From: Paremcibacter congregatus | Lineage (GTDB): Bacteria > Pseudomonadota > Alphaproteobacteria > Sphingomonadales > Emcibacteraceae | Assembly (NCBI RefSeq): GCF_006385135.1 | Contig: NZ_CP041025.1 | Location: 3,317,501-3,381,500 of the forward strand | Length of the DNA stretch: 64,000 nt | Reading direction: 5' to 3' | In this document: positions 53,348 through 62,901 of the stretch, piece after piece | Numbering within the stretch: position 1 is the stretch's first letter | How the letters are laid out: each line of letters begins with the position of its first letter | The notes under the pieces: model-generated | What the model was told of the DNA's origin: nothing | The model's input: only the letters and a program-made list of their open reading frames with translations | Database searches by the model: none | Made by a program: the position numbers and the translations under genes

Positions 53348-55090
53348 GTGTCTTTGAAAAAACATATGGCGACTGCTCTGGCGTTGATCATTTTACCTGT
53401 GAGCGGCGCATGGGCCGATGCCGGTTCCGACTTTAAAGAACTGCTGAGCGAGCATTGGGCAGAAGCGAGCAAGGAACGGGTCTTCTTCCGCACCGATCCG
53501 GACACCTTCCGCATGAACGGCAGGCTGCCGGAATTCAGCAAGGCCGCCCGCGACCGGCGGCAGGCGTTTAATGAAACAATCCTCACCCGTCTGAAGAGTA
53601 TCCCGGAAGCCGCGCTTTCACCGACTGATCAGGTGAGCTACAAGCTGTTTAAATATGAACGCCAGACCGAGGCCAAGAGCTATAGCCAACCGGGCCACCG
53701 CTTCCCGATCACCAAACTATTCGGCTATCACACCTATTTCGCCGACGCGCCCGCCAATATGTCCTTTTTGGAGGCAGCCGATTATGACCGTTACCTGATA
53801 AGCCTCGCCGACTTCCCGCGCTATAACCGAGAAATGATCGCCCTCCTGCAGGAGGGCATCGACACCGGCTATACCCACTATTGCCAATCGATGGAGGATT
53901 ATGAAACCTCCATCAGCCAACATATTGTCGCCGATCCAGAAGACAGCGCGCTTTACGGCCCCTTTGTCAAAATGCCGGCGCAAATGCCAGAAGACAAAAA
54001 AGCCACCTACCGGGCGCAGGGCGCAAAACTGGTCGCGGAAAAAGTCATTCCCGAGTTCCAGGCGCTCTATGATTTCTATACCCAGAAATATATGGAAAAC
54101 TGCCGCATGGAAGTGGCGATTTCCGCCCTGCCCGGCGGCGCGGCCTACTATCAGGCGGAGATCGAATATTTCACCACCACCCGCATGACCGCCCAGGAAA
54201 TCCATGACCTTGGCCTGAAAGAAGTTGCGCGCATCCGCGGTGAGATGACCGCCATCATGAAAGAAGTCGGCTTCACCGGCGATCTGAAGGCCTTCCTCAC
54301 CTACTTGCGCGATGAACCACGCTTCTATGCCACGTCAGAAGAAGAATTGCTCGGTCGCGCCGCCCTGATCGCTAAGAATGTGGAAGGAGAATTGCCGAAA
54401 TTCTTCGCCACCCTGCCGCGCGGCACCTATAAAATCAAACCGGGCGCACGGGGAGCTTATTACATGGCCTCCACCGGGGACGGCAAGACGTCGGGCACTT
54501 ATTTCCTCGGCACCTCCAACCTCAAGGCCCAGCCGCTCTATGCGCTGGAAGCTTTGACCTTCCACGAAGGCGTCCCCGGCCATCACCTGCAATCGGCCAT
54601 CGCTATGGAGCAGAACGTGCCCGAATTCCGCAAAACCCTCTCCCATTCCGCCTATACGGAAGGCTGGGGCCTCTATTCAGAGTTTTTAGGTAAGGAAATG
54701 GGCTTCTATCAGGACCCCTATAGCGACTTTGGCCGCCTGACCTACGAGACCTGGCGAGCGGTGCGCCTGGTGGTCGATACCGGCATGCATGCCTTCGGCT
54801 GGTCGCGGGACAAGGCGATCCAGTATATGCTCGACAATACAGGATTGAGTGAGGCCGGCGTCATTGCCCAGATTGACCGTTATATCACCTGGCCGGCCCA
54901 GGCACTGTCCTATAAAATTGGCGAGATCAAGATCCGCGCCCTGCGTCAAAAAGCCGAAGACACGCTGGGTGAAAATTTCGACCTGCGCGCCTTCCACGAC
55001 ATGATCATCGGCAACGGATCACTGCCCATCGCCATTCTCGAAGAGGTGGTTAACCAGTGGATCGCAGACCAGAAGAAAGCCAGTTCGTAA
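53348..55090 (+). CDS. DUF885 family secreted protein, second of a tandem pair
   Basis: 580 residues, GTG start with AAGGAAAT upstream. Signal peptide (MATALALIILPVSGAWA), and the same domain as its neighbour: FHEGVPGHHLQSAIAME, then TEGWGLYSEFLGKEMGF and PYSDFGRLTYETWRAVRLVVDTGMHAFGWSRDKAIQYM in the same positions as in the first copy. The two have diverged in the middle. Its 3' end overlaps the convergent aminotransferase gene by 41 bases. Confidence 0.92.
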   Translation: MSLKKHMATALALIILPVSGAWADAGSDFKELLSEHWAEASKERVFFRTDPDTFRMNGRLPEFSKAARDRRQAFNETILTRLKSIPEAALSPTDQVSYKLFKYERQTEAKSYSQPGHRFPITKLFGYHTYFADAPANMSFLEAADYDRYLISLADFPRYNREMIALLQEGIDTGYTHYCQSMEDYETSISQHIVADPEDSALYGPFVKMPAQMPEDKKATYRAQGAKLVAEKVIPEFQALYDFYTQKYMENCRMEVAISALPGGAAYYQAEIEYFTTTRMTAQEIHDLGLKEVARIRGEMTAIMKEVGFTGDLKAFLTYLRDEPRFYATSEEELLGRAALIAKNVEGELPKFFATLPRGTYKIKPGARGAYYMASTGDGKTSGTYFLGTSNLKAQPLYALEALTFHEGVPGHHLQSAIAMEQNVPEFRKTLSHSAYTEGWGLYSEFLGKEMGFYQDPYSDFGRLTYETWRAVRLVVDTGMHAFGWSRDKAIQYMLDNTGLSEAGVIAQIDRYITWPAQALSYKIGEIKIRALRQKAEDTLGENFDLRAFHDMIIGNGSLPIAILEEVVNQWIADQKKASS

Positions 55091-56867
55091 CACTGGTCCA
55101 CAGGCCAGGCTTTTCAGTTTTCAGGGCAGAGGGATCATCGTCTCTCTGCCAATTTTCATCCCAATCTTCCGGCAGACCAAACCAGCGCAGTTCCGCATAG
55201 CCTTGCGGCAGAGGAGCCATAGGTCGCGCGGTTTTAAAGCCCGCCATATCGCCACCCTCGTCCTGCAACAACTTTTCCGCCACATCGATATAGTGGCTCA
55301 GGGCTTCACGGGCCCCAAGGTCGCAGCAATGCGGGGCCGAAAATAGCCCGCCCGTAAAGGAAATGTCATTCAGATCGGCGCAACAGGTGGCCGACTGCCG
55401 CTGACAGACCCACAGACTGCGTTTCTTGTCATAGGCATAATGCGGCATCAGTTTCCAGCCATGATCGGCAATCAGCTCTACGGCGCGCAACAGATACTCA
55501 AACGTTTCCTCGCCGATGAAATAATTGAAGTTCAGCCGCACCCAACCCGGCTTCAGGGCATTATGCCCCGCTTCCACCGCGTCGGTGATCGCCCGGCTGT
55601 GATTACGATCGATATGCAGCAGTTCATGACCATAAGGCCCGGCGCAGGAACAGCCGCCCCGCACCTGAATGCCGAACAGATCGTTGATCAGCGCATCAAC
55701 AAAGCCGAAATGCAACGGTTTGCCCTGCCACAGGATCAGAAACGACAGGATCGAGGTGCGCGGCGCCTTCAGATCACCGAGGATCTGGATATTGGGGTGC
55801 CGGGACCAGCGGGCAATCGCCCGGGTGATCATGTCATGCTCCAACGCCTCGATATTCTTTGGCCCGACAGCGTCTTTTAGCTGAAAGACCATGCCGGCGC
55901 GGATCGATTCGACGATCGCCGGCGTGCCGCCTTCTTCGCGGGCTTCCCCGGATTTATGATACTGGTGTCCTTCCGGCGAAACATAGGATACCGTGCCGCC
56001 GCCCGGCACCGACGGCACCCGGTTGGTCAGCAACCTGCGTTTGATCACCAAAACCCCCGGCGTGCCCGGCCCGCCGATAAACTTGTGGGGCGAAATAAAA
56101 ATCGCATCCAGCGAACTGTTCCCTTTTTCGTCCTGCGCCCCCGTGACATCAATTTCAACATATGGCCCCGCCGCGGCATAGTCCCAGAAGGCCAGCGCCC
56201 CATGGTCATGCAACAGACGGGTCAACCCCGCCACATCACTGAGCAATCCCGTTACATTAGACGCGGCCGAGAAACTTCCGATTATCAGACGCCGTCCTGC
56301 ATACCGTTCAAGCTCCTGCGCCAGAACCGCCTGATCAATATCGCCATTCTTTGACAAAGGGATCGCCACCACATCAACTGTGCTTTCCCGCCAGGCCAGC
56401 TCGTTGGAATGATGTTCATACGGCCCGACGAAAACCACCGGACGATCTTCTGGCGCAATCTGGTGAGAGAAGCCATGTCGATCATCCATATTTGCCGGAA
56501 TGCGGATATTAAGGATATCAACGATTTTCTGTATCGCCGCCGTCGCGCCGGAGCCGCAGAAGATAATCGCGTCCTCGTCACTGGCGTTAATGGATTTGCG
56601 GATCAGAGCCCGGGACTGCTCGCGGAAAGCCGTTGACTGCCGCCCGGTGGCGGAGGCCTCCGAATGGGTATTGGCGTAAAAGGGCAGAACCTGATCGCGT
56701 ATATAATCCTCCAGAAAGCTCAACGCCCGACCGGAAGCGGTATAATCGGAATAGATCAATGGTTTCTGTCCGAAAGGTGTCCCAAACAGTTTTCCTTCGC
56801 CGATCACCGATGTGCGAATCTGCCCGATCAGTTTCTCTGTTGCCGTTCCCTGTAATTCTTCTAACAC
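55050..56867 (-). CDS. Class V aminotransferase (PLP-dependent; cysteine desulfurase-like fold)
   Basis: 605 residues. Fold type I PLP enzyme. The PLP Lys is in FISPHKFIGGPGTPGVL (about 260-276); HHSNELAWRESTVDVVAIPL and FSAASNVTGLLSDVAGLTRLLHDH precede it; IQVRGGCSCAGPYGHELLH has a Cys-containing loop typical of desulfurase-like members. The extra length (C-terminal about 130 residues) is unusual. Activity may be on a small amino acid or sulfur carrier. Downstream of the Lrp gene on the same strand with a 60-base gap; overlaps the convergent DUF885 gene by 41 bases. Confidence 0.88.
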   Translation of the reverse strand: MLEELQGTATEKLIGQIRTSVIGEGKLFGTPFGQKPLIYSDYTASGRALSFLEDYIRDQVLPFYANTHSEASATGRQSTAFREQSRALIRKSINASDEDAIIFCGSGATAAIQKIVDILNIRIPANMDDRHGFSHQIAPEDRPVVFVGPYEHHSNELAWRESTVDVVAIPLSKNGDIDQAVLAQELERYAGRRLIIGSFSAASNVTGLLSDVAGLTRLLHDHGALAFWDYAAAGPYVEIDVTGAQDEKGNSSLDAIFISPHKFIGGPGTPGVLVIKRRLLTNRVPSVPGGGTVSYVSPEGHQYHKSGEAREEGGTPAIVESIRAGMVFQLKDAVGPKNIEALEHDMITRAIARWSRHPNIQILGDLKAPRTSILSFLILWQGKPLHFGFVDALINDLFGIQVRGGCSCAGPYGHELLHIDRNHSRAITDAVEAGHNALKPGWVRLNFNYFIGEETFEYLLRAVELIADHGWKLMPHYAYDKKRSLWVCQRQSATCCADLNDISFTGGLFSAPHCCDLGAREALSHYIDVAEKLLQDEGGDMAGFKTARPMAPLPQGYAELRWFGLPEDWDENWQRDDDPSALKTEKPGLWTSVTNWLSSGLRSTG

Positions 56868-56927
56868 GCCGATACCCTTCGTTTATAATATTGCTTCGGG
56901 TGAAGAGACGCGGCGTACGGTTTCGGA

Positions 56928-57395
56928 TCAGATCATATTCCCGAGAAAAATCTCGGTGGAGTTTTTGATCTCTTCCATCGCGAAATTGGAGGTCACATCC
57001 GTGAGACTCGTGGCCTCGATAAAGCGCCGATAAAAATCATCATAGGCCGCAATATCCCGGACAATCACCCGCAGCAGATAGTCATATTCACCGGACATGC
57101 GATAGAAGCTCGCCACTTCCGGAAAATCACACACCGTGCGGGAGAAATTCTCCAGCCATGCCCGGTTATGCTGGCTGGTCTTCACCTGGACGAAAACCGA
57201 AACCTTGCGGTCCAGCATATCCCCGTCCAGCAGAGCAACCCTGCCCTTGATGACACCACTCTTTTCCAATTTCTGAACCCGTCGCCAACAGGGGGTTTTG
57301 GTCAACCCGACCCGTCGCGCCAATTCATCGATAGAAATACTAATATCTTTCTGCAGCAAGTCAAGAAGTGCCAAATCTGTCTTATCAAAGTTCAT
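56928..57395 (-). CDS. Lrp/AsnC family transcriptional regulator
   Basis: 155 residues. The N-terminal helix-turn-helix (ALLDLLQKDISISIDELARRVGLTKTPCWRRVQKLEKSGVIKG, in pieces) and C-terminal RAM domain (FVQVKTSQHNRAWLENF, SGEYDYLLRVIVRD) match Lrp/AsnC. Effectors are normally amino acids. Lies upstream of the aminotransferase on the same strand, so it may control it in response to an amino acid. Confidence 0.93.
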   Translation of the reverse strand: MNFDKTDLALLDLLQKDISISIDELARRVGLTKTPCWRRVQKLEKSGVIKGRVALLDGDMLDRKVSVFVQVKTSQHNRAWLENFSRTVCDFPEVASFYRMSGEYDYLLRVIVRDIAAYDDFYRRFIEATSLTDVTSNFAMEEIKNSTEIFLGNMI

Positions 57396-57850
57396 TTTGT
57401 GCTCTTTTAATAGATTTATTAGAATTTAATTCCTATTTGTATCATGAAAATTTACGCCAAAACAACTTAATTCCGCCTTCCGCCTTATGGCGAAAAAACA
57501 TTCCTTCCCGGCGGGACAAAAAAAGTGAAAAAAATCGCCTTTTGGGCGAAAATCAGGCTTTTTTCAAACCTCCTGGCCAGAGGTTTCCGTCTCCTGGCAC
57601 CAGCCTGACTGCTTTCATATTTCTTTTGGAGGGTGATTCTTATCATCGCCCTCCCGGAAAAATGTCAAACAGCCGTTTATTTTTCTTCCTGCTGCTGTAT
57701 CATAACGCCTGATTCAATTGACAGCGCCTTTTGCATGGGTTAACTGTCTATATATTGCGCTGCAACAAACCGCATAGATAACGGCATAAAAGGAAATAAA
57801 AACCAGGATATGCCTCATATTCTTGCTCAAACAATGGGAGAAGTACCCCA
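57396..57850. other. Divergent intergenic region between lrp and etfB
   Basis: 455 bases without a credible gene; AT-rich near 57400-57480 and 57660-57800. A hairpin GGAGGG(T)GAT-N7-ATC(G)CCCTCC lies at 57628-57654 (one mismatch). A TTGACA at 57718 is a possible -35 for etfB, with only a weak -10 downstream. No RNA gene seen. Confidence 0.45.
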
Positions 57851-58600
57851 ATGAAGATTTTGGTCCCGGTCAAACGGGTTATTGACTATAACGTCAAGGT
57901 TCGCGTCAAGGCGGACAACAGTGGTGTGGAATTGGCCAACGTCAAAATGTCCATGAACCCTTTCGATGAAATCGCTGTCGAAGAAGCCCTGCGCCTTAAA
58001 GAAGCCGGCAAGGCGGAAGAAGTCGTTGTCGTTTCCATCGGACCGGCCCAGGCTCAGGAAACCCTGCGCACCGGCCTCGCCATGGGCGCCGATCGCGCGA
58101 TCCTGGTGAAAACCGACGAAGCAGTCGAACCGCTGGCGGTCGCCAAAATCCTTAAAGCCATCGTGACGGAAGAAAACCCCGGCATCGTGATGCTCGGTAA
58201 ACAGGCCATCGACGATGACTGTAACCAGACCGGTCAGATGCTGGCCGCCCTGCTCGGCTGGCCCCAGGGCACCTTTGCTTCCGAAGTCGCTCTTGACGAC
58301 GGTTCTGTCAATGTCACCCGTGAAGTCGATGGCGGCCTTGAAACAGTGAAGCTCACCCTTCCGGCTGTTGTGACCACCGACCTGCGCCTCAATGAGCCGC
58401 GCTACGCCTCTCTTCCGAACATCATGAAAGCCAAACGCAAGCCGCTCGACACGAAAGAGCCCGGCGATTACGGCGTCGATATCGCCCGCCGCCTGACCAC
58501 CCTGAAAGTGGAAGAGCCCCCAAAACGCGAAGCCGGCATCAAAGTCGAAAGCGTCGCCGAACTGGTCGAAAAATTGCGTAACGAAGCAGGAGTAATCTGA
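57851..58600 (+). CDS. etfB: Electron transfer flavoprotein beta subunit
   Basis: 249 residues. [20 protein letters not shown] at the start, [18 protein letters not shown], and [26 protein letters not shown] are ETF-beta signatures; AMP binds here. Accepts electrons from acyl-CoA dehydrogenases such as Ivd (20.9 kb) and, as the ETF dimer, passes them via ETF-QO to ubiquinone. Two bases before etfA. Confidence 0.97.
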   Translation: MKILVPVKRVIDYNVKVRVKADNSGVELANVKMSMNPFDEIAVEEALRLKEAGKAEEVVVVSIGPAQAQETLRTGLAMGADRAILVKTDEAVEPLAVAKILKAIVTEENPGIVMLGKQAIDDDCNQTGQMLAALLGWPQGTFASEVALDDGSVNVTREVDGGLETVKLTLPAVVTTDLRLNEPRYASLPNIMKAKRKPLDTKEPGDYGVDIARRLTTLKVEEPPKREAGIKVESVAELVEKLRNEAGVI

Positions 58601-58602
58601 TC

Positions 58603-59532
58603 ATGACATCTCTCGTAATTGCCGATCATGATAACGGCAGCTTGAAAGACAGCACCCTGAACACCGTCACCGCCGCTCTGGCGCTGGGCGATGTTGATAT
58701 TCTGATCGCCGGCAGCGATTGTTCCGGCGCGGCAGACGCCGCCGCGAAAGTCGCGGGCGTGTCCAAAGTCCTTGTTGCCGACAGCGCCGACTACGCCCAT
58801 CCTCTGGCCGAAGTCATCGCCCCGCTGGTGGTCCGGCTCGCCGACGGCTATGACGCCGTATTGGTTGCCGCCACCACCACGGGCAAGAACTTCATGCCCC
58901 GGGTTGCCGCGCTACTTGATATGGCGCAGATTTCAGACATCATCTCAGTTGAGAGCGCCGACACCTTCAAACGGCCGATTTATGCCGGTAACGCCATTGC
59001 CACCGTGCAGTCCAGCGACGCCAAGAAGCTGATCACCGTACGCACCACGGCCTTCGCCGCCGCTGCGACCGAAGGCGGTTCCGCCGCCATCGAGACAATT
59101 GACGCCGCCGAAAATCCTGGCATCTCCAGCTTTGTCAGCGCCGAACTGTCCAAATCGGAACGGCCGGAACTGACCAGCGCCAAAATCATCATTTCAGGTG
59201 GCCGCGGCATGGGCAATGGCGAGAATTTCGCTCTCGTCGATGCGGTTGCCGATAAGCTCGGCGCCGCCGTGGGCGCCTCCCGTGCCGCCGTCGATGCAGG
59301 CTTCGTTCCCAATGACTATCAGGTCGGCCAGACCGGCAAGATCGTCGCGCCTGAACTCTATATCGCGGTGGGCATTTCCGGGGCGATCCAGCATCTCGCC
59401 GGGATGAAGGACAGCAAGGTGATTGTCGCCATCAACAAGGACGAGGAAGCCCCTATTTTCCAGGTGGCGGACTATGGTCTTGTCGCGGATTTATTTCAGG
59501 CTTTGCCTGAGCTCGAAAAAGAGTTATCTTAA
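58603..59532 (+). CDS. etfA: Electron transfer flavoprotein alpha subunit
   Basis: 309 residues. The N-terminal half binds EtfB; the C-terminal FAD domain carries [20 protein letters not shown] near 195-215, [22 protein letters not shown] and [20 protein letters not shown], the ETF-alpha hallmark. Co-transcribed with etfB (2-base gap), and followed by hbd about 78 bases later, forming an acyl-CoA oxidation set. Confidence 0.97.
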   Translation: MTSLVIADHDNGSLKDSTLNTVTAALALGDVDILIAGSDCSGAADAAAKVAGVSKVLVADSADYAHPLAEVIAPLVVRLADGYDAVLVAATTTGKNFMPRVAALLDMAQISDIISVESADTFKRPIYAGNAIATVQSSDAKKLITVRTTAFAAAATEGGSAAIETIDAAENPGISSFVSAELSKSERPELTSAKIIISGGRGMGNGENFALVDAVADKLGAAVGASRAAVDAGFVPNDYQVGQTGKIVAPELYIAVGISGAIQHLAGMKDSKVIVAINKDEEAPIFQVADYGLVADLFQALPELEKELS

Positions 59533-59610
59533 GTTAGATTTACACTTGGGGGCCCTCTCGTTCAGGGAAGGTCTCCAACATTGTTTTAAGATTAAAGGAA
59601 GTTAGCCTTA

Positions 59611-60483
59611 ATGGTACAACATGTCGGAATTATTGGCGCAGGTCAGATGGGCAACGGAATTGCCCATGTCTTCGCCGTGGCAGGTTATGATGTTCTGCTC
59701 AGCGACATCAATGAAGAAGCCCTGAACAAGGCCAAGGCCAAAATTGAAATCAATCTGCAGCGTCAGGTCAGCAAAGGCCTCATCACCGCGGATGTCGCCG
59801 CCGCTGCTCAAAGCCGGATCACCACCACTACCGGGCTTGACGGATTTGGAGAGGTTGATCTCGCCATCGAAGCCGCGACCGAAAATGAACAGGTTAAAAT
59901 TGCGATCTTCAAGGAACTGTGTCCGAAACTGAAACCGGAAGCAATCCTCGCCACCAATACCTCGTCCATTTCCATCACGCGTCTGGCGTCAACCACCGAC
60001 CGCCCGGAAAAATTCATCGGCCTGCATTTCATGAACCCTGTGCCGGTGATGAAGCTGGTCGAACTGATCCGCGGCATCGCCACCAGCGAAGAAACCTATC
60101 ACACGGCAGAAATCTTCATTGAAAAAATTGGCAAACTGACCGCCAATTCCGAAGACTTCCCGGCCTTTATCGTTAACCGTCTGCTGCTGCCGATGATCAA
60201 CGAAGCCATCTATACCCTCTATGAAGGTGTCGGCTCCGTCGAATCCATTGACAAGGCCATGCGGCTTGGCGCCAACCATCCCATGGGACCGTTGCAGCTC
60301 GCCGACTTTATCGGGCTTGATACCTGCCTGTCGATCATGCAGGTGTTGTACGAAGGCCTGGCGGACACCAAATATCGTCCCTGCCCGCTGCTGGTTAAAT
60401 ATGTCGAAGCCGGCTGGATCGGCCGCAAGGTTGGACGCGGGTTTTATGATTATCGCGGTGATGAGCCGGTGCCCACCCGCTAA
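59611..60483 (+). CDS. hbd: 3-hydroxybutyryl-CoA dehydrogenase
   Basis: 290 residues. The N-terminal Rossmann motif GAGQMGNGIAHVFAVAGYDV starts at residue 7 (GxGxMG). LATNTSSISITRLAS, PEKFIGLHFMNPVPVMKLVE, and the 3HCDH C-terminal domain (NRLLLPMINEAIYTLYEGV and GANHPMGPLQLADFIGLD) follow. Oxidises 3-hydroxybutyryl-CoA to acetoacetyl-CoA with NAD(P)+. Third gene of the etfBA-hbd series, ending in a terminator. Confidence 0.96.
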   Translation: MVQHVGIIGAGQMGNGIAHVFAVAGYDVLLSDINEEALNKAKAKIEINLQRQVSKGLITADVAAAAQSRITTTTGLDGFGEVDLAIEAATENEQVKIAIFKELCPKLKPEAILATNTSSISITRLASTTDRPEKFIGLHFMNPVPVMKLVELIRGIATSEETYHTAEIFIEKIGKLTANSEDFPAFIVNRLLLPMINEAIYTLYEGVGSVESIDKAMRLGANHPMGPLQLADFIGLDTCLSIMQVLYEGLADTKYRPCPLLVKYVEAGWIGRKVGRGFYDYRGDEPVPTR

Positions 60484-60504
60484 ATCAGGGCCAGACCCTA
60501 TTTT

Positions 60505-60538
60505 AAGCGCATTTTCCGAAAGGGCGATGCGCTTTTTT
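60505..60538 (+). terminator. Rho-independent terminator after hbd
   Basis: AAGCGCAT / ATGCGCTT stem with a 14-base loop then TTTT, 22 bases after the hbd stop. Confidence 0.85.
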
Positions 60539-60604
60539 ATGTCTTGAAGTGTCTTTTTCCCTTAAGATAAACCCGATAACCACCGATGAACCACGGAATA
60601 TTTT

Positions 60605-61168
60605 ATGCTGACCCCTGCAGAACTCACCCGGCTCGCCGCCATATACAGTTTCTGGTTTGAAGAACTGACGCCTCAGGACTGGTTCACCTCCTCTGATCCC
60701 CTCGACGAACAGATCCAGAACAAATTTATGGACAGCTATCAGCATTTCAAAGATATGGATCTGGCGGAAATGGACTTTACCGCACAGCAGGTCCTTTCTC
60801 TCATTCTGCTGCTTGACCAGATGCCCCGCAATATGTTTCGCGGCACCCCCCAGGCCTTCGCCACCGACGCTAAAGCGCTGGAACTCAGCTATGCCGCGCT
60901 GGCCCGACGGCTGGATCTGGCCCTGCCCGATATCGAGAAATCCTTCATCTATCTGCCACTTGAACATAGTGAGGACATCAAGGGCCAGGAGCTTTGCGTC
61001 ACCCTGTTTCAGCAACGCACCACCCTCGAACTGCAAACCGACTATGCCGTGCGTCACTTCAAGGTGATCAGCAGATTTGGCCGTTTCCCACACCGCAACG
61101 CCATCCTCGGCCGCCCCTCGACGACAGAAGAAGAAGCGTATCTCGCCGAGGGCGGCGACGCATTTTAA
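60605..61168 (+). CDS. DUF924 family protein
   Basis: 187 residues. FWFEELTPQDWFTSSDPLDEQI near the start, LSLILLLDQMPRNMFRGTPQAFATDAKAL, and the end RFGRFPHRNAILGRPSTTEEEAYL are the DUF924 landmark motifs; the fold is TPR-like helical. Function unknown, though common in proteobacteria. Stop is 12 bases before the YHS gene. Confidence 0.94.
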   Translation: MLTPAELTRLAAIYSFWFEELTPQDWFTSSDPLDEQIQNKFMDSYQHFKDMDLAEMDFTAQQVLSLILLLDQMPRNMFRGTPQAFATDAKALELSYAALARRLDLALPDIEKSFIYLPLEHSEDIKGQELCVTLFQQRTTLELQTDYAVRHFKVISRFGRFPHRNAILGRPSTTEEEAYLAEGGDAF

Positions 61169-61180
61169 GGACATCAATTC

Positions 61181-61702
61181 ATGAATAACTTCACCAAACT
61201 GATCATGTTGATTTCGACCATTGTACTGATCATCGGCGGCGGGTTTTCCTTTTATTTCACGTATCAGGCCCAGAGTCGGGATGGCCTGAGCGATTATAGT
61301 GATGTCATCGCCATCGACGGTTTTGACGCCGTCGCCTACCACACAGACGGGATCGCGCAACAAGGCAAACATAACTTTCAGGTCACCTGGGCAGGGTTCC
61401 ACTGGTATTTCTCTACTCTGGAAAACCGGCAGATGTTTAACGAGAATCCGGAGAAATATGCGCCGCAGTTTGGCGGCCTTGACCCCTACGCCATGGCGCT
61501 AAATGGCACGCTCCAGCCCGCGACGCCGGAACTGTGGCAAATTGACGATACCGGCAAACTATATCTGTTTTATTCCGGCGAAACCCGAAAACGCTGGCGC
61601 GAAGACATGGAAAAATACAATACCGCCGCCAATCTGCACTGGGAACGCCTGACCCAGCAAATGAAATACAAAGCTGAAATTCTGAAAAAAGACACACAAT
61701 GA
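61181..61702 (+). CDS. YHS domain-containing membrane-anchored protein
   Basis: 173 residues. N-terminal membrane segment (LIMLISTIVLIIGGGFSFYFT), then a YHS-like domain: AIDGFDAVAYHTDGIAQQGKHN and FHWYFSTLENRQMFNENPEKYAPQFGG, which resembles metal-binding YHS proteins (Asp/His-rich region). The usual YHS Cys is absent. Overlaps the next gene by ATGA. Confidence 0.88.
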   Translation: MNNFTKLIMLISTIVLIIGGGFSFYFTYQAQSRDGLSDYSDVIAIDGFDAVAYHTDGIAQQGKHNFQVTWAGFHWYFSTLENRQMFNENPEKYAPQFGGLDPYAMALNGTLQPATPELWQIDDTGKLYLFYSGETRKRWREDMEKYNTAANLHWERLTQQMKYKAEILKKDTQ

Positions 61703-62829
61703 TCCGTACAACCTTCGCTTTTATCCTGTGCTTTGGCCTGTTTGGCGGAGCGTCCCATGCCGCCGACCTGCCGCTTGACAAGCTGCGCCTGCCGCCGGGC
61801 TTTTCCATTTCCATTTATGCGGAAGTTGATAACGCCCGCCAGATGGCTATGGGGAAGGACGGCACCGTATATGTCGGCAGCCGACGCGCTGGCAAGGTCT
61901 ACGCCCTGCTCAATCCCGGTCATGCCCCCGCCGCCCAGCAGGTTGTGGTGCTTGATCAGGGCCTGAGCATGCCTTCTGGGGTCGCCTACCGGGACGGTGA
62001 TCTCTATGTCGCCGATATTGACCGGCTCTATCGCTATCCCGCCATTGCCCGGACATTGGACAATTCTCCCCGCCGGGAATTGGCCACGGACCAGTTTCCT
62101 GACAAAACCCACCACGGCTGGAAATTCATCAAATTCGGCCCTGATGGAAAATTATATGTACCGGTTGGCGCACCCTGTAATATCTGCCTGAGCGACGATC
62201 CCATTTTCGCCACCATCACCCGGCTTGATGTGTCCGCCGCACAGCCTGCACCGGAGATATATGTTAAAGGGGTGCGCAACAGTGTTGGCTTTGACTGGCA
62301 TCCCGGGACGGGCGACCTCTGGTTCACAGACAATGGCGGTGATGGGCTTGGCGATGAAGTGCCGGCTGATGAGCTTAACCACGTGATCCGCAAAAATCAG
62401 CATTTCGGCTATCCCTATATCCATCAAGGCGACATCCGCGACCGAAAATTTGGCCAGGACAAAAACCCGGCAGACTATCAGGAACCAGCACAGAAACTGG
62501 GTGCCCATGTGGCGGCGCTGGGCATGAGTTTTTATACCGGCGACATGTTTCCCGCCGCCTATCACAATCAAATCATTATCCCGGAACATGGCTCCTGGAA
62601 CCGCAGCACGCGGGCCGGCCACGTCGGATACCGGCTGACAATGGTCACTCTGGACGCAGCGGGCAAGGCGGTGCAATACACCCCTTTCATTACCGGCTGG
62701 CTGGATGAAGCGACCAACAAGAGCTGGGGTCGCCCCGCCGCAACCCTGGTAATGCCGGATGGCAGCCTTCTGATCAGCGATGACAAAGCAGGCGTGGTTT
62801 ACCGGGTGACCTACCAGGCGCCGGAGTGA
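61699..62829 (+). CDS. Secreted PQQ-dependent sugar (L-sorbosone) dehydrogenase-like protein
   Basis: 376 residues. Signal peptide (AFILCFGLFGGASHA, near residue 20), then a six-bladed propeller: PPGFSISIYAEVDNARQMAM, DGTVYVGSRRAGKVYAL, VRNSVGFDWHPGTGDLWFTDNG (active-site region with His), DELNHVIRKNQHFGYPY, and PEHGSWNRSTRAGHVGYRL. The pattern is that of GSDH/sorbosone dehydrogenase, but PQQ use is not certain. ATGA overlap couples it to the YHS protein; both are exported or membrane proteins. Confidence 0.88.
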   Translation: MIRTTFAFILCFGLFGGASHAADLPLDKLRLPPGFSISIYAEVDNARQMAMGKDGTVYVGSRRAGKVYALLNPGHAPAAQQVVVLDQGLSMPSGVAYRDGDLYVADIDRLYRYPAIARTLDNSPRRELATDQFPDKTHHGWKFIKFGPDGKLYVPVGAPCNICLSDDPIFATITRLDVSAAQPAPEIYVKGVRNSVGFDWHPGTGDLWFTDNGGDGLGDEVPADELNHVIRKNQHFGYPYIHQGDIRDRKFGQDKNPADYQEPAQKLGAHVAALGMSFYTGDMFPAAYHNQIIIPEHGSWNRSTRAGHVGYRLTMVTLDAAGKAVQYTPFITGWLDEATNKSWGRPAATLVMPDGSLLISDDKAGVVYRVTYQAPE

Positions 62830-62867
62830 ACTTGTTACACCAGGGATATCGCCCGACAATACGTCAT

Positions 62868-62901
62868 GTTAGCCCGCCAGAGATATAATATTCAGGCTAA
62901 C
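62868..62901. terminator. Possible hairpin between convergent genes
   Basis: GTTAGCC / GGCTAAC arms with a 20-base AT-rich loop between two convergent stops; it overlaps the stop of the dehydrogenase gene. Weak. Confidence 0.25.

Noticed and set aside
57718-57746. TTGACA as a full sigma-70 promoter of etfB
   Set aside because: No acceptable -10 at 16-18 bases; kept only as a remark on the intergenic region.
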